64,000 bases of DNA from assembly GCA_009192285.1 (NCBI GenBank), contig WBVU01000003.1, positions 558,001-622,000 of the forward strand. The letters are read 5' to 3'. Shown here piece by piece: positions 21,601-32,062 of the stretch; the first letter of the stretch is position 1; every line of letters begins with the position of its first letter. Position numbers and translations under genes: made by a program. The notes beneath the pieces were generated by a model, which was not told the DNA's origin, made no database searches, and worked only from the letters and a program-made list of their open reading frames with translations. The stretch is from Morchella semilibera (taxonomy: Eukaryota; Ascomycota; Pezizomycetes; Pezizales; Morchellaceae).

Positions 21601-22421
21601 TGTCCCGGCGTCTTGGCATTTGTCCTGACAGTTCGGTAGGCGATGCACGGTTGTGGTTGTTAGGGTAATGTTAAGCGAGAGCGGGGTAGGCGATGCACGG
21701 TTGTGGTTGTTAGGGTAATGTTAAGCGAGAGCGGGGAGTGCGAGGTGGAGGTTGTCGTCATTAGGTTCTGGGAGGTTCGATGGCGTGATGGATTGGTAAT
21801 GTAGAATAGCGGGAATGGTGGGGAGGATTACGCAGTGTGGTAGCGACGGGTTTCTATGGGTTCTATGAGCGAAAGTGTGAGTTATAGTGGACTAGCGGAG
21901 GAGGTGTGTTAAATAGCGGGGATAGATGTTTTCTTTAGTTCTTTCTTTCTTTTCTCTCTGTCTCGTCTTCCTGTTATTTCGGTACATAGGAATCTACTCC
22001 TATTTCTAAGCTATAGCCTCTCATACTAAAGATTCGATCCTCTGACAAGAGGAAACTCATAGTATCTCTCATCGTTCTCGTTGAGGTTCATTCGGTCCTC
22101 ACTCTCCCTGCTCTGTGCTCATCAGCAAGACTTCATTTGTCTCCTGATGTCTCCTGAGCCTCAAGAGATTCAAAAAATATCCAGGAGTCTCAGGAGACTC
22201 TCAGGAGACCCGGGAGACTGTTGGGAGACTCCAGTCAAAAGTTGAGTTTGCTGATGCTCTTGTGCCCTTGCTCTTGCCTTTGTCTTCGCCGGTGCCTGTG
22301 CTTGTGCCTGCCCGGTGTTGTCCCTGTCTTCATCGGCCCCCTCGTCGGGTAGACTGTGCTCCTCGAGCCCCTCTGCGTCATCATTGTCATCTTCTTCTTT
22401 GCGTCGGGTTACTCCGTCACA
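21601..22421 (+). mobile_element. Solo family A LTR with TSD GACGA, carrying a MITE
   Basis: It starts TGTCCCGGCGTC and ends CTCCGTCACA, flanked by GACGA at 21596-21600 and 22422-22426. About 50 bp containing GTAGGCGATGCACGG are tandemly duplicated at about 21635-21735. A 137-bp MITE lies at 22120-22256. No internal region of the parent element is present. Confidence 0.85.
22120..22256 (+). mobile_element. 137-bp MITE (CATCAGCAA family), copy 1
   Basis: Ends CATCAGCAAGACT and AGTTTGCTGATG, inserted in the family A LTR. CT is duplicated at 22118-22119 and 22257-22258. The empty site is seen in the other LTR copies. Confidence 0.88.
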
Positions 22422-22945
22422 GACGAGGTACAGAGGAACTAATACAAGGCTAGAACTATGTAATGTCTTTGTTGACCCAAAGAGGTCAACAGTAGTATTT
22501 TGGCGATGATTAAAAATCCTAACATCAGCAAACTCAACTTGTGACTGGAGTCTCCCAATAGTCTCTCGGGTCTCCCGGGTCTCCTGAAAGTCTACTTAGA
22601 CTTCTGGTAATTTTTTGAGTCTCCTAAAGCTCAGGAGACATTAGGAGACAAATGCAGTCTTGCTGATGCCTGCTATTTAACAGCCCCCTCTGCCAGTCCG
22701 CTCATGACTCATATATCAGACTATAGAACCCCATAGAAATCCATTGTCATTAAATCTCGTATTTCTCTCCACCATCTGCTCAACTTGAATTCCTATTACC
22801 AATCCTCCTTGCAACCGTATCCTATAAAACAGATGAGGCAACCTCACCTCATCCCACTCTTCCCTCAGTTAGCTTGACTATATTGATCGTAACAATGTTG
22901 AGACTACTAAATTATAGGGACTGATGCCAAAATGCTGGGACACTG
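22422..22945. repeat. LTR fragments with MITE copy 2 (22523-22668)
   Basis: MITE copy 2 is in inverted orientation and lacks a clear duplication. After it a reverse family A LTR part (CTATTTAACAGCCCCC) runs to its end near 22942 (ATGCCAAAATGCTGGGACA). Confidence 0.65.
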
Positions 22946-23640
22946 ATGGATCCTGCTTTTTCTTTGCACTGATACAGTTCTTTCCCCATTTTTTACTCTT
23001 TTTTCTCTATACTAACAATACTCCGTAGATTCTACTTCGATTAACATTTTATCTGTAAATGCCCAGTTTGCTTATTCCCCATCTGCTGTCCGGTCCTTTT
23101 TGCTCTCATAGAATATTAGTCTCCGTTGAATATGTTCCTTATTTAAAATAAATTTCCATCCTTCATGATATACCTTAAAACCTTTTTCATGAATTGCTTT
23201 TAGTATTATACTCTTGGATAGGTGGCCAAATCGAGCTTCACTCTGTATTTCTTGTAATGACATATGTCTTGTTTCCCAGTCCCATTCAATAATCCTAATT
23301 AAGTGGTCCTTATCGGCAGTAGTCATTGCTGGTGGCCTTCTTGATCGAGGACAAGGATCAAGATTTTCCGGCAACTTGAATAGCAAAACAGCTAAAGAAA
23401 CCTCCTCTTCTGCTGAGAAATGATGATAGGCATGCTTCACTATCTGTTGACATATCTGTATCTTGACATTAAAAATCTTCGAGATGGTTGCATATGGTAT
23501 TGGTTTGCCTGAAAAGGTACGGTGATAGCGGGTGCTAACAATTCCTGCCCGAGTCCTTGTAGTTAACTGTAGGCCTAACTTCATTAGAATAGTAGCCTCG
23601 CTCAACACCTCATAGGATCTTACTTGGTACAGGCATTCTT
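22946..23640 (-). pseudogene. Tc1/mariner transposase relic
   Basis: The open part at 23608-23072 encodes about 178 residues with two helix-turn-helix regions (PIPYATISKIFNV and HMSLQEIQSEARFGHLSKSI) followed by HEGWKFILNKEHIQRRLIFY, the usual N-terminal DNA-binding half of Tc1-like transposases. The expected catalytic half is only traceable in broken frames down to about 22965. It is probably non-functional. Confidence 0.6.
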
Positions 23641-24213
23641 AAGCTACAGAGTGGCTTTGCATGTATGGTTGCGCAGGTATGGTTGTGTGGGTTTGATTGG
23701 GGCGAGGGTGATGTGAGACCCCGTTGCAAGGTGAAGGTATGGTGCAAGAAGGAGTAGAGGGCGACTTTGACAACCCTGTACACACCACTTTAACCAATTC
23801 TTTCATTGGCTCTGGGAAGCAAAGATTGAAGAGCCTCCCCTTGAGCTCGACTCAATAGCCGCCAGAGCCAATAAGGTATTACACTGAACTGGTGTAAACA
23901 GTTGACAACCTCGCCCTCCAAGCCTTCTCGCACCATACATAAAATATCAACAGACTTAAAAAATTTGGCGAGTAGTTGCTTGGAGCGCTTGCGTTCGCGT
24001 GGGGGACCCCCTGAGCGAAGGATTCAACGAGCGGTAGCGAGGCGACAGCCACACGTAGCAAAACAGTAATAATTCAATAAAAAATTTTAAAAATCCACTT
24101 TTTTAATAATAAAAAACAAGTAAACTATCCTGCGCCGTATCATCCAACCCTCCTAGTCTAGTACAAACTGCTAGAGCAAAAAAAAAAAACCACTGTAACT
24201 ATACAACCCCGTA
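23641..24213. other. Spacer downstream of R1, with palindrome
   Basis: No gene seen. GGGGGACCCCC at 24001-24011, followed by GAGCGGTAGCGAGGCGACAG, matches the GC-rich spacers between the other island genes. The stretch 24060-24200 is AT-rich. Confidence 0.6.
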
Positions 24214-24985
24214 CTACAGCTTAGTTTCCTCAGTTACTTCCCCGCCTCCAGTAATATGCAACTTCGTACGGAGGGTGCTATAATCGTGCATCACGCGAAC
24301 CCCATGAAAATAACAAAAATCGGCACCGAGTATGTTGACATCGTGATAGTGGGACGACGGCCGAGATCTTCGAAAGGGGCTTGGATATCCACCGATCGTT
24401 GCAATAGCTGCCATATGGGGATCATGATCATTGACCTTGATCTTAAGCGCCTCAAATGCCTGGAGCCGTTAGAACCCACAAAAAGACTTGCCTTCAAATA
24501 CTCACTTGGGTTGACAAGAATGTCCATGGAGACCCACTATCCACAATAAAGAAAACCCAGCGAGATTGCTTCCGATAGCTAACAACAAGCGGAACTATCG
24601 GCCTCCTATTAGGGCCGTAGATGTAACCATCGCTCACTGAAACAGCTTTATTGGTATCAGCAGTTGCCTCTGAAAGGTAGGCAATACCTATTTCGTCTGA
24701 AATCGTTTGCATCAGCGTGTCGTGGGTAATATCTTCCTCCGGGGTTATATCATGAATATCGGTAGATCCGCCACGCTTTAAAATTTCCTGTTCGCGCTTT
24801 TGAGCAAAATAGACCTGTGGATCGACCTGCGAAGAAGAGAACCGTTGAGCGATCGTCTCGTAACTCGGGGGCCCGGAATACGGAGCTTGCATGCTATGGA
24901 TCCGGCGTGATGCAGTATTGCTGGAGAGGAGAAGGCCGGGCCTGGGAACAGCCTTGACTGCTTGCCGGCTGAGGAGCCTGAACAT
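24214..24985 (-). CDS. R1: retropepsin-like protein with mitochondrial-type leader
   Basis: Two exons, 24985-24506 and 24459-24214 (donor GTGAGT, acceptor CCAG), give 241 aa. The N-terminus MFRLLSRQAVKAVPRPGLLL is basic, lacks acidic residues and resembles a mitochondrial presequence. A central region (YSGPPSYETIAQRF, IHDITPEEDI) is shared with R2 and R3. The sequence WVFFIVDSGSPWTFLS carries a D-S-G catalytic-type loop, and exon 2 holds VNILGADF, like the hydrophobic-ILG-x-D motif that pairs with it in single-domain retropepsins. Retropepsins work as dimers. That this is an active protease is inference. It is the last gene of a minus-strand run S2-R2-S1-R1 and has a GC-rich spacer on each side. 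Intact. Confidence 0.75.
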
Positions 24986-25027
24986 CTTTGTCCGGGTTAG
25001 TCTGTGTCGTGTTGCTCTGTTCTGCAA

Positions 25028-25345
25028 TCGCGTTGAGGGTGAAAGACTTCCCTCTTATTCAAACTATTCTGTGCGCTACGCCACAGAGCTCGTGCCAGAA
25101 CCTCGCCAAGACTACACGTGCCGGTCCGGAGCTAATCCCTGCATCCGGAACGTTCTTGGAACGCTTGCACGGTTCACACTACGCCGCTGGCTACGTGTGG
25201 CTGCCGCCTCGCTACCGCTCGTTGATACGCCGCCTTACGAGTCATAATACCACAGCATACAGCATACAGCATATATACATTCAACTACCAACCTCATTGC
25301 AACCAGGCCCCCCCCTCCGCTCCGCCCAGGGGTCCCCCTTCAACA
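25028..25345 (-). repeat. GC-rich island spacer between S1 and R1
   Basis: In gene direction it runs GGGGACCCC (25329-25338), GAGCGGTAGCGAGGCGGCAG, TTCCGGATGCAGGG and TGTGGCGTAGCGC, then R1. The same blocks occur in the same order at 26040-26406, 33930-34120 and 34842-35160. Confidence 0.7.
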
Positions 25346-25592
25346 TAGGGGAAATAAAGCTCGTAAAACAAGAAGTCAAATTATCTGCTCCAACAAGGCA
25401 GAAGCCAATTATTATACAAACAAAAAGTAATAGCCAGCCGATTAGTATTCAAGTAAAAAAGAGTTCGATGCGCCAAACCATTCTAAAGCCCCGCCAACAC
25501 CGCGAAAAAAACAAAAAGAAACTCCTAAACCACCTTTCCCTCACCCTTGAGTTCAGCCCTTAAATCTTGCTTCCTGATCGTCAAGCTTCTTA

Positions 25593-26004
25593 TTAAATTA
25601 ATTTCCTGATCGTCTTCTTTCCGAGCCTAGTCTCCATCGCAGTGTCAAAGTAAAACTTTGCTCCAAACTGGTACATTCGTCAATGTAAGGGCTGATAGAA
25701 AGAGGCCACTTGTTTCTTACCGACGCGAAAACGAACCCTTCCAGCCCACTTGAGCAACGCTTTGATCTCGCTGAAACCTGATTCCACATTCTCACAAACA
25801 ATTAGATAGAAAATTTAATAAAGTCGTTCTTTGAACAACCGTCAAGGGACCTTCCTTTCCCTCAATGTCCTTCCCGTAACCCGTTGCCCCATCTATTGCC
25901 TCCTCCGAGCCGTGTTCGACGGCGTAGCGGCGGTGGATCGGGTGTCCAAGCGAAGGGATCCTCGAGATCGCACGAGGAGCAGCTCTAATGGCAGGTTTGC
26001 TCAA
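25593..26004 (-). pseudogene. S1: small protein with basic leader, one apparent frameshift
   Basis: Exon 1 starts at 26004 (MSKPAIRAAPRAISRIPSLG), another presequence-like leader. An intron probably ends near 25790. The next exon reads ESGFSEIKALLKWAG, and with one base less would continue GFVFAS. A 50-nt intron (GTAAGA..ACCAG) leads to FGAKFYFDTAMETRLGKK and a stop at 25593-25595. The order coiled coil, short hydrophobic stretch, charged tail resembles CCDC90/DUF1640 mitochondrial proteins, but similarity is weak. The extra A in GCTGGAAGGG (about 25737) may be a mutation or a read error. Confidence 0.4.
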
Positions 26005-26039
26005 AAACGTGGATAATTATCGGTGGCCTCCCCACTCAG

Positions 26040-26406
26040 TTGCTTGAGGATTATTGGATGAGAGAAAGAGGATGGTGATTTGGTTCTAGTGAGCGTGCTC
26101 TCTCACTTCGCCTTCTTGTGTGTCTTCATGTCACGTGTCCGACAGTAACTACATCGCATGGCAACTGTCATTGACAAGCTTAGGCCTGCGCCACATCTCT
26201 ATGTCATCGTTCCGCCAAGGCAGACTTGCAGCGTTCCGGACTGATCCCTGCATTCGGAAGTTGCTGCTTCGCGCCACGGTCACTTAGCTCCCCTACCGCC
26301 CGCGCTGCTGGGCTTTCACTCCGCTCTAGCTACTTTCACACTCGGCTCTCGCCTCGCCCATCGCCTCGCTCCGCTCGTTGAGGACTTCGTTCGGGGGGGG
26401 TCCCCC
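26040..26406 (-). repeat. GC-rich island spacer between R2 and S1
   Basis: In gene direction: GGGGGACCCCC (26396-26406), AACGAGCGGAGCGAGGCG, GCCCAGCAGCGCGGGCGG, TGACCGTGGCGCGAAGCAGC, GGAACGCTGCAAGTC, CTTGGCGGAACGATGACA and GATGTGGCGCAGG. This is the fullest copy of the spacer. Confidence 0.75.
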
Positions 26407-26547
26407 AATAAAATAGTAGAATGACTTTGCAAAAACTAAAAGTACATACAAACTCAAAAGAAATCGTAATACAATTACATTTTTTCGAACTGCCAAAGAA
26501 AAATCATCCCTCCACTCGTCTCGTCCGCTTGTCGCCTGCTCGCAGAC

Positions 26548-27345
26548 CTACAGCTTTGACTTCTTAACCATTTCCCAGTCTGCACCAAAGTACAATTTTG
26601 CTCTGGCCTTCCTGAAGTCATTCACTTGAGAAACGTCATAGAAATTAAAAAAGTCCATGCCGAGAATATTAAGTTCCGTAAAAGAATGGTCGGTCGGCGA
26701 CCTATAAACTGGGTGGTAACGACCAGCGATCTTGACACGAGCCGGTCCAATTCTGTCTTCCTGAATATCAAAGAGGTCACTCGTCTTGACTAACTAGTTA
26801 GCAAGCCTTCTTTTTACACAAGCGTACGTCTAAGCACTTACCTGAGTGGAAATGTATGTCAATGGAGCCCCAGAGTCTACGATGAAAAAAACCCAATGGG
26901 CCCTAACATCATCACAAACAACTGCTGGAAATATCGTCCGCAGCTTACGCCCGAAGAGATAGCAATCACCGATGTCTACCACCTTACTGGCTTCTTCCAC
27001 AGTCGCTTCTGCAAGGTACTTTATGCCCACTATCTCGGCAATTTCCCCTCGTAATTTCTCCTTGTCAACATCCGAAATAAATACATCATAATCCCTCGGA
27101 TCCACACCTCCGATATCATGGATATCAGTATATTCGCCACGCTCTTTAGCCGCTTGTTGACGCTTGTTGATGAAATAGGCCTGGGGGTCGACGTTCGGGG
27201 GGGAAAAGCGTCGAGAGATCGTTTCGTAACTCGGGGGACCACTGTACGGGAGCTGCAAGTTGTGGATCCGGCGTGAGGTAGCGGTAGATAACCGAAAAGG
27301 TCTGGGAACAGCCTTGACTGCTTGCTTGCTGAGGAACCTGAGCAT
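26548..27345 (-). CDS. R2: retropepsin-like protein with mitochondrial-type leader
   Basis: Exons 27345-26842 and 26793-26548 (donor GTAAGT, branch GCTAAC, acceptor TAG) encode 249 aa without interruption. It is a paralog of R1: leader MLRFLSKQAVKAVPRPFRL, shared YSGPPSYETISRRF and YTDIHDIGG, active-site-like WVFFIVDSGAPLTYIS and C-terminal ELNILGMDFF, ending WEMVKKSKL. Its exon 2 is exactly as long as that of R1 (246 bp). I chose the ATG at 27345 because it aligns with the R1 and R3 starts; the frame is open further upstream. The promoter region contains the shared TATAAGTAGGGGAGTA block, which carries a 96-bp palindromic insertion. Confidence 0.75.
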
Positions 27346-27570
27346 CTTTTTGTCCCCGTTACTCTGTTCCTGTGAATTTCGCAGGTCGGTCTTCAATACT
27401 CTAGCCAGCCAGAGAGATAATGTGACATTAAACAGACTCACCTGGTCGTTGTCGAATCTTTGGTCTTCGGGTACTCTCGTCGTGTCGCTCGTACATATTC
27501 TTGTCCGATCGCTGGTTGCTGAATCGAAAGATTGAGGTTTTGGAGGATTTCTGAACCAAGTGCGGGGATA

Positions 27571-27666
27571 GACCGTGTGCACCTGTGGCGAGCATCTTAT
27601 CTGACCTCTAAGGATGACCTTTATTATGTGGATTAGATAAGATGCTCGGCACAGGTGCACACGGTC
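27571..27666. mobile_element. 96-bp palindromic MITE with TA duplication
   Basis: Two ~30-bp arms starting GACCGTGTGCACCTGTG, with a ~32-bp loop, are flanked by TA (27569-27570, 27667-27668). The uninterrupted sequence GCGGGGATACTCCCCTAC exists at about 28705-28722, so the empty site is known. TA target and palindrome fit a Tc1/mariner-dependent MITE. Confidence 0.8.
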
Positions 27667-27735
27667 TACTCCCCTACTTATAGACAAAACGCGACCGTGG
27701 CCAAGCCTCACGGCGCTCAAGGACGGGTTCGACAA
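27667..27735 (-). promoter_or_regulatory. Shared promoter block upstream of R2
   Basis: In gene direction: GGCTTGGCCACGGTCGCGTT, TTGTCTATAAGTAGGGGAGTA. The same block precedes the HNH gene (33765-33835) and, shortened, R3 (35125-35160). TATAAGTA may be the TATA element. Role inferred from position and conservation. Confidence 0.5.
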
Positions 27736-28109
27736 CGAAGAAATGGACCTTCACGGAAATAGTTCCTCCATCACCACAGGAGGGGGAAAAATCCCAAAGA
27801 GATTGAAAATTGTATTGGTCATCAACAATAAAGACTTAAAATTATTTGAGAAGATATTTAGGTAAGCCTATGTCTAAAGTGCTATATTCCTGAGCCATGC
27901 CTTAATCAATTATGTGGTGGTGGAGGAATTATTCTTGTGGGGGTGGTTGCCATGGAGTGGAAATGATTGGGGTACCATAAGTCTATGGGGTCCCGAGATA
28001 TCAAGATGCCCTTTCCAGAGCTGCTAGGTAACACTTGCCTAACAAACTCCGTTTTCAACACAAACGCCAGTAACCACCATCTAATCAAAGTAAAACAACA
28101 CGACCACAA
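27736..28109. other. Spacer between S2 and R2
   Basis: No gene or spacer repeat recognised apart from a weak GGGGTCCC at about 27988. The sequence is of average composition. Confidence 0.5.
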
Positions 28110-28690
28110 TCACTTCTGAATCTTCATCTGATCCAAGTTGAGCAGAATTCTGTCCTCCGAAGCGCGGACCTCCTTCGCTATCTCTATCTTGATTTCGCTC
28201 TTGATAGTTTCAGATGCCTTGATTAACGTTTTCACTGTCTCCAGCATATCGTCCTTCATTTTCCCATTGTAATAAAGCGTTTCTCCTGTAAACTTGTTGA
28301 TGTCAGCGGAAATAAATTATGAGACGACGCCCTGTAAAACCTACTGCTCCTACACCTAGCAAGACCGTTCCCGCACCGAAAGTGAGAAATTTCCACATAA
28401 GATTGGTCAGATTGGTGTTCATATTCCTCATCTGTTCGGACAAGGTTGCAGTGCTGACTTTAAGGTCCGTTTCGAGTTTGAGAATTCTCCCTTGAACCGT
28501 GTTATCCGCAGGAAAGGTGAAGTTCGTCCATACTTCTCATCTACTGAGCCAATTAATATCTGAATGGGATGTCACTGACAGAGAAAACTTGCCTGACTGC
28601 GGCTAAACCCTCTGCATGGATGGCATGATGAAGTGCTAAAATCCAAGTCGCTGATATTTGTCGCTTCGCTATCGTACTCCCGTAGATACT
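28110..28690 (-). CDS. S2: small coiled-coil/membrane protein, partly resolved
   Basis: The clear part reads TVQGRILKLETDLKVSTATL..MRNMNTNLTNLMWKFLTFGAGTVLLGVGAVGF: a short coiled coil and one hydrophobic segment. After an intron of about 60 nt (ending TTTACAG) it continues LYYNGKMKDDMLETVKTLIK..RASEDRILLNLDQMKIQK, stop at 28110-28112. A first exon (..ATWILALHHAIHAEGLAAV) may join through an AG|GCAAGT (GC-AG) intron near 28545-28594. I see no certain ATG. The architecture parallels S1. The function is unknown. Confidence 0.4.
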
Positions 28691-29076
28691 TGTCACTTCT
28701 CAACTAAGTGCGGGGATACTCCCCTACTTATCCCTTAGTCTGTCATTGCTGACCCCCCTACAATAGAGGAATTGAATTTGTATGGAGGATCTATTATTTG
28801 ATAAGGGAGATAGCGGGATCTGTTAGTAAAGCGACACAAAATTTGCTTATGTCACGAAAGAGTGTCACAACACGTGGAGGTATATACAGTTGGTCACAAC
28901 GCACTATATATGGCGCGAGAAGCTATAGGGGGCGGGTGTGTCAACTTTGGTCAAAAAAATTGTGATTGGGCCGCTATGTCAGCTCAGGGTAAGGGTTTCT
29001 GATGTGCAAACGCGGCAATGGATATTTGCGGAAGCAAAGATGGCCCTTGATTTCTCGACCATGAGTTACAGCAAAG

Positions 29077-31095
29077 ATGCCAGTAAAAGAATATAGTATT
29101 CGTACCGGAAAGCCAATTAGTCGTCAAGCAGTCTGGAAGAGAAACAAACTTGCTAGGGAGAAAGCGAAGCAGCTCAACACTCCGAGTCAAGAAGCTATCG
29201 AAAAATGGCTATTAGCACCGGGTCTTCAAACAGATATGGAAATGCGAGGCAAAATACTTGAAGCAGGTATTTAATTAATGAAGATTTACTCTAATTCTTT
29301 TGTCCGCTAATATATTTAGCATTGTTTGACATAAAAAAACTTCTTAAGTCATCGAAATGCCCGAAAGGTCAAGATTATACCCGACATCTACAAGTTCAAT
29401 GTTTTATCAATCTTCAATTGAAAAGACCGGTTGCTTTTTCTTCAGCCAATACCAGGGAAAAGCTAGCTTTGCAGGTTGCAAATTCATTTAATGGGGGCTG
29501 TAAGCTTGCGAGTTTTATTTTACAGAGAGAAAGAAGCTGGGTCAGAAAACGGTAAGCAAACTACCAAACTCTACTATCCCTATATATATACTAATAATAA
29601 TTGAAGATATATTCAACCCGGATTACAAGGCAAAACATCCTCGGCTCAATCAATGCTAGAAGATGAAGGTACTTTAATAGCTGCCCGAGAATATATTGCC
29701 CGAGCTGGTCAACAAATTACAGCACAAAATCTTGCCGATGCTGTAGTGGAATATTGGAAAAAATCATTGTTAGAGAGTGGGATCGATGTTTCAGGATATT
29801 CGGAGGAAATAAATATCATGCAAGAGACAATTTTAGCTCTAAAGGATATCGATTTAGATGAGACTAAATGGTCTTTATCTAGTCGATCAGCAGTTAAATG
29901 GTTGCACCGGCTAGGGTATGATTGGAAGGAGGTTCGAAAGGGTATATACAAAGATGGACATGAAAGAGAAGACGTAATCGATTATCGGCAAAATACCTTC
30001 TTACCACAGTTGGAAATTTTGAAACCACGATTATTACAATGGGATGAAAATGGAAATTATTTGCGTACTCCAGCAGAGATAAGAGCAGCTACTGGAGAGG
30101 CTCCGTGTGTACTAGTTACGCATGATGAATGCACCTTCCATTCCAATGAAGGGCCTACACACCAATGGGTAAAAAGTGATAGTCAACCTCTAAGGAAGAA
30201 AGATTTGGGCAAAGGAATTATGTTATCGGGCTTTCTTACTCCATTATCCACTCTTCGAGCACCAGATTATATGTCAGATCTTGAGTTGGAAAGATTAGGT
30301 CTCCGTCGCGATGCGATGGAGATGATTGAATGTGGGGGTGATATTTGGTGGGATAGCGAGAAATTATTACAACAACTTACCGATTATGCGATACCAATTT
30401 TTGAATTGGCTTTCCCAGGTAGTCAAGCAGTCTTCCTTTTTGATAACGCTCCATCACATCATGCATTAGCTAAAGATGCACTGAAAGCATTATCGATGAA
30501 TATGAGGCCCGGTGGAAAAGCTCCAAATATGCGAGACGGTTGGTTTATTGATCCTAAAAACGGCAACCGAGTCAAACAATCACTCAATTTCTCTAAAGAT
30601 GACTCGACAATTCCTGAAACATGGCGGGGTAAACCAAAAGGATTAAAGATAATTTTACAAGAGCGTGGGTTGTCGACTGAAAGTTTGAAGCGGAAATGTA
30701 AGAGTGGGTGTGATGGAGCATGTTGTGCGGAGAGTCTTATGGCAAATCAACCTGACTTCAAAGAACAAATTAGTAAAGTTCAACAATTAATAACTGATCG
30801 AGGTCATTTGGCTATTATATACCCGAAGTTTCATTGCGAGTTAAATTGGATTGAATATTTTTGGTGCGCTGCTAAATGGCATACTAGAAAAAATTGTACA
30901 TATTCACTTTCTGCATTACGGACGAATATACCTAAAGGGTTAGAGCACGCAAGGAAATCTATTTGGAAATATTGGAGGAAGTCAAACGATATCATGGAAG
31001 CTTATCGGGCTGGATTTGGATGGGGTTCGCACAGCCAAAAACGATACAAAAGTCATAGGCGGGTGCAAATGACGGGTTTTTTAAGTTCCGCCTAA
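29077..31095 (+). CDS. DDE transposase of the Tc1/mariner-like element
   Basis: Exons 29077-29266, 29320-29551 and 29607-31095 (introns of 53 and 55 nt, GT..AG, phases match) encode 636 aa. The N-terminus is basic, with a helix-turn-helix-like region (ISRQAVWKRNKLAREKAKQL and the second exon). The catalytic core has VTHDECTFHSNEG (D), VFLFDNAPSHHA (D) and FHCELNWIEYFW (E), the D..D..E pattern of the IS630-Tc1-mariner group, although N-W-I-E replaces the usual N-P-I-E. A long insert with a CKSGCDGACC cysteine cluster lies between the second D and the E. No stop or frameshift is visible, so activity is possible. Confidence 0.85.
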
Positions 31096-31116
31096 AATAC
31101 TATAGAATATCTATTG

Positions 31117-31795
31117 CTAATTTTTGGAATCCCATTCTGCCATTTTTTCATCAACCAATCTGTCAAAAGTTTCCTCTGAAAACTCCCCTGCTCTCTTTAA
31201 ATTCCTCTCAATTTTCCTTTTTGCTGCCCCTTTAGCTGATGCCCGCTTCGCTTTCCTAGCATTCCTCATTCTCCAATTTTTTGAAGCAATTCTCTCAAGT
31301 TTTTTTTTCCTCTCCGCTATTAATAGTTAGTCTTAATCCATATTGACAGCAACAATAAACATACCGGAAGGTTTCTTCCTTTTTCTTATTTCCTTAAGAG
31401 CATCTCTTGCCTCTTGGTGTTTTGAATCTTTGGAAGAGAAATGTTGAAGATGTTGCCAAACAGCTATATGAGAATCTGGCCGATGACTGAAATCCTTCAA
31501 ACATGCTGGACACTCAAAGAATTTTGACCCCCAATCCTTCCACTGTTCATACGGGTTTTCTGGAACTTCATCAGCAAACTCAACTTCTGACTGGAGTCTC
31601 CCAACAGTCTCCTGAGTCTCCTGAGAGTCTCCTGTGACCCCTTAATATTTTTTAAGTCTCATGAGGCTCAGGAGACATCAGGAGACAAATGAAGTCTTGC
31701 TGATGTTCTGGAGCGGATTCTGCAGATTTTAAAGGTTTCTTTCTAATTCTTCCTGTAGCTGTGTAGCCATAAGGGGCAGGGTCTGGTGTTGGCAT
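31117..31795 (-). pseudogene. Second gene of the mariner-like element, interrupted by a MITE
   Basis: Starting at 31795 (MPTPDPAPYGYTATGRIRKK), the frame is cut after ..ESAPE by the MITE at 31569-31705 and continues in frame after removing it and one TT: ..NPYEQWKDWGSKFFECPACL..H..H, a C2H2-like finger (CPACLKDFSHRPDSHIAVWQ followed by H). A 48-nt intron (31317-31364, GTATGT..AATAG) leads to a strongly basic tail (ERKKKLERIASKNWRMRNAR..). It is convergent with the transposase gene, 21 bp apart. The role is unknown; DNA binding is a fair guess. Confidence 0.65.
31569..31705 (-). mobile_element. 137-bp MITE (CATCAGCAA family), copy 3
   Basis: Inverted orientation, TT duplicated at 31567-31568 and 31706-31707, inserted into the second gene of the mariner-like element. 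Confidence 0.88.
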
Positions 31796-32062
31796 TTTCT
31801 TGATAGTTGCTGGTGGTAGGCGAAGGTGGTTGATAGGGAAGGCGCAGGTGGTTGAGGGGAAAAGGAGGAAATAGCAGTGATGAACGCAAATATGATTTGC
31901 ATATAAAGTGATGAACGGGAATATGATTTGCACAAAGCTGAGTTTAGCGAGGCAACTTGCAACCCTAACCACCACACCCAACCCTAACCCGCCCCTAACC
32001 CGTGCGCCCCACACCAAATCCTCCGAAGTTGACACACCCACCCCCTATAGCTTCGCGCGCCA

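Larger units (their letters stand above)
28911..32062 (+). mobile_element. Complete Tc1/mariner-like transposon with two genes
   Basis: Inverted repeats of about 40 bp start TGGCGCG(A/C)GAAGCTATAGG and differ at only about three positions. TA flanks both ends (28909-28910, 32063-32064). Inside are an intact three-exon transposase (+) and a convergent gene (-) for a zinc-finger-like protein. The 3,152-bp length includes a 137-bp MITE at 31569-31705. The element lies between the HNH nuclease and S2, inside the gene island. Confidence 0.88.

Noticed and set aside
31124-31330. 68-codon plus-strand frame rich in Phe and Ser
   Set aside because: It is the antisense of the basic tail of the second mariner gene.
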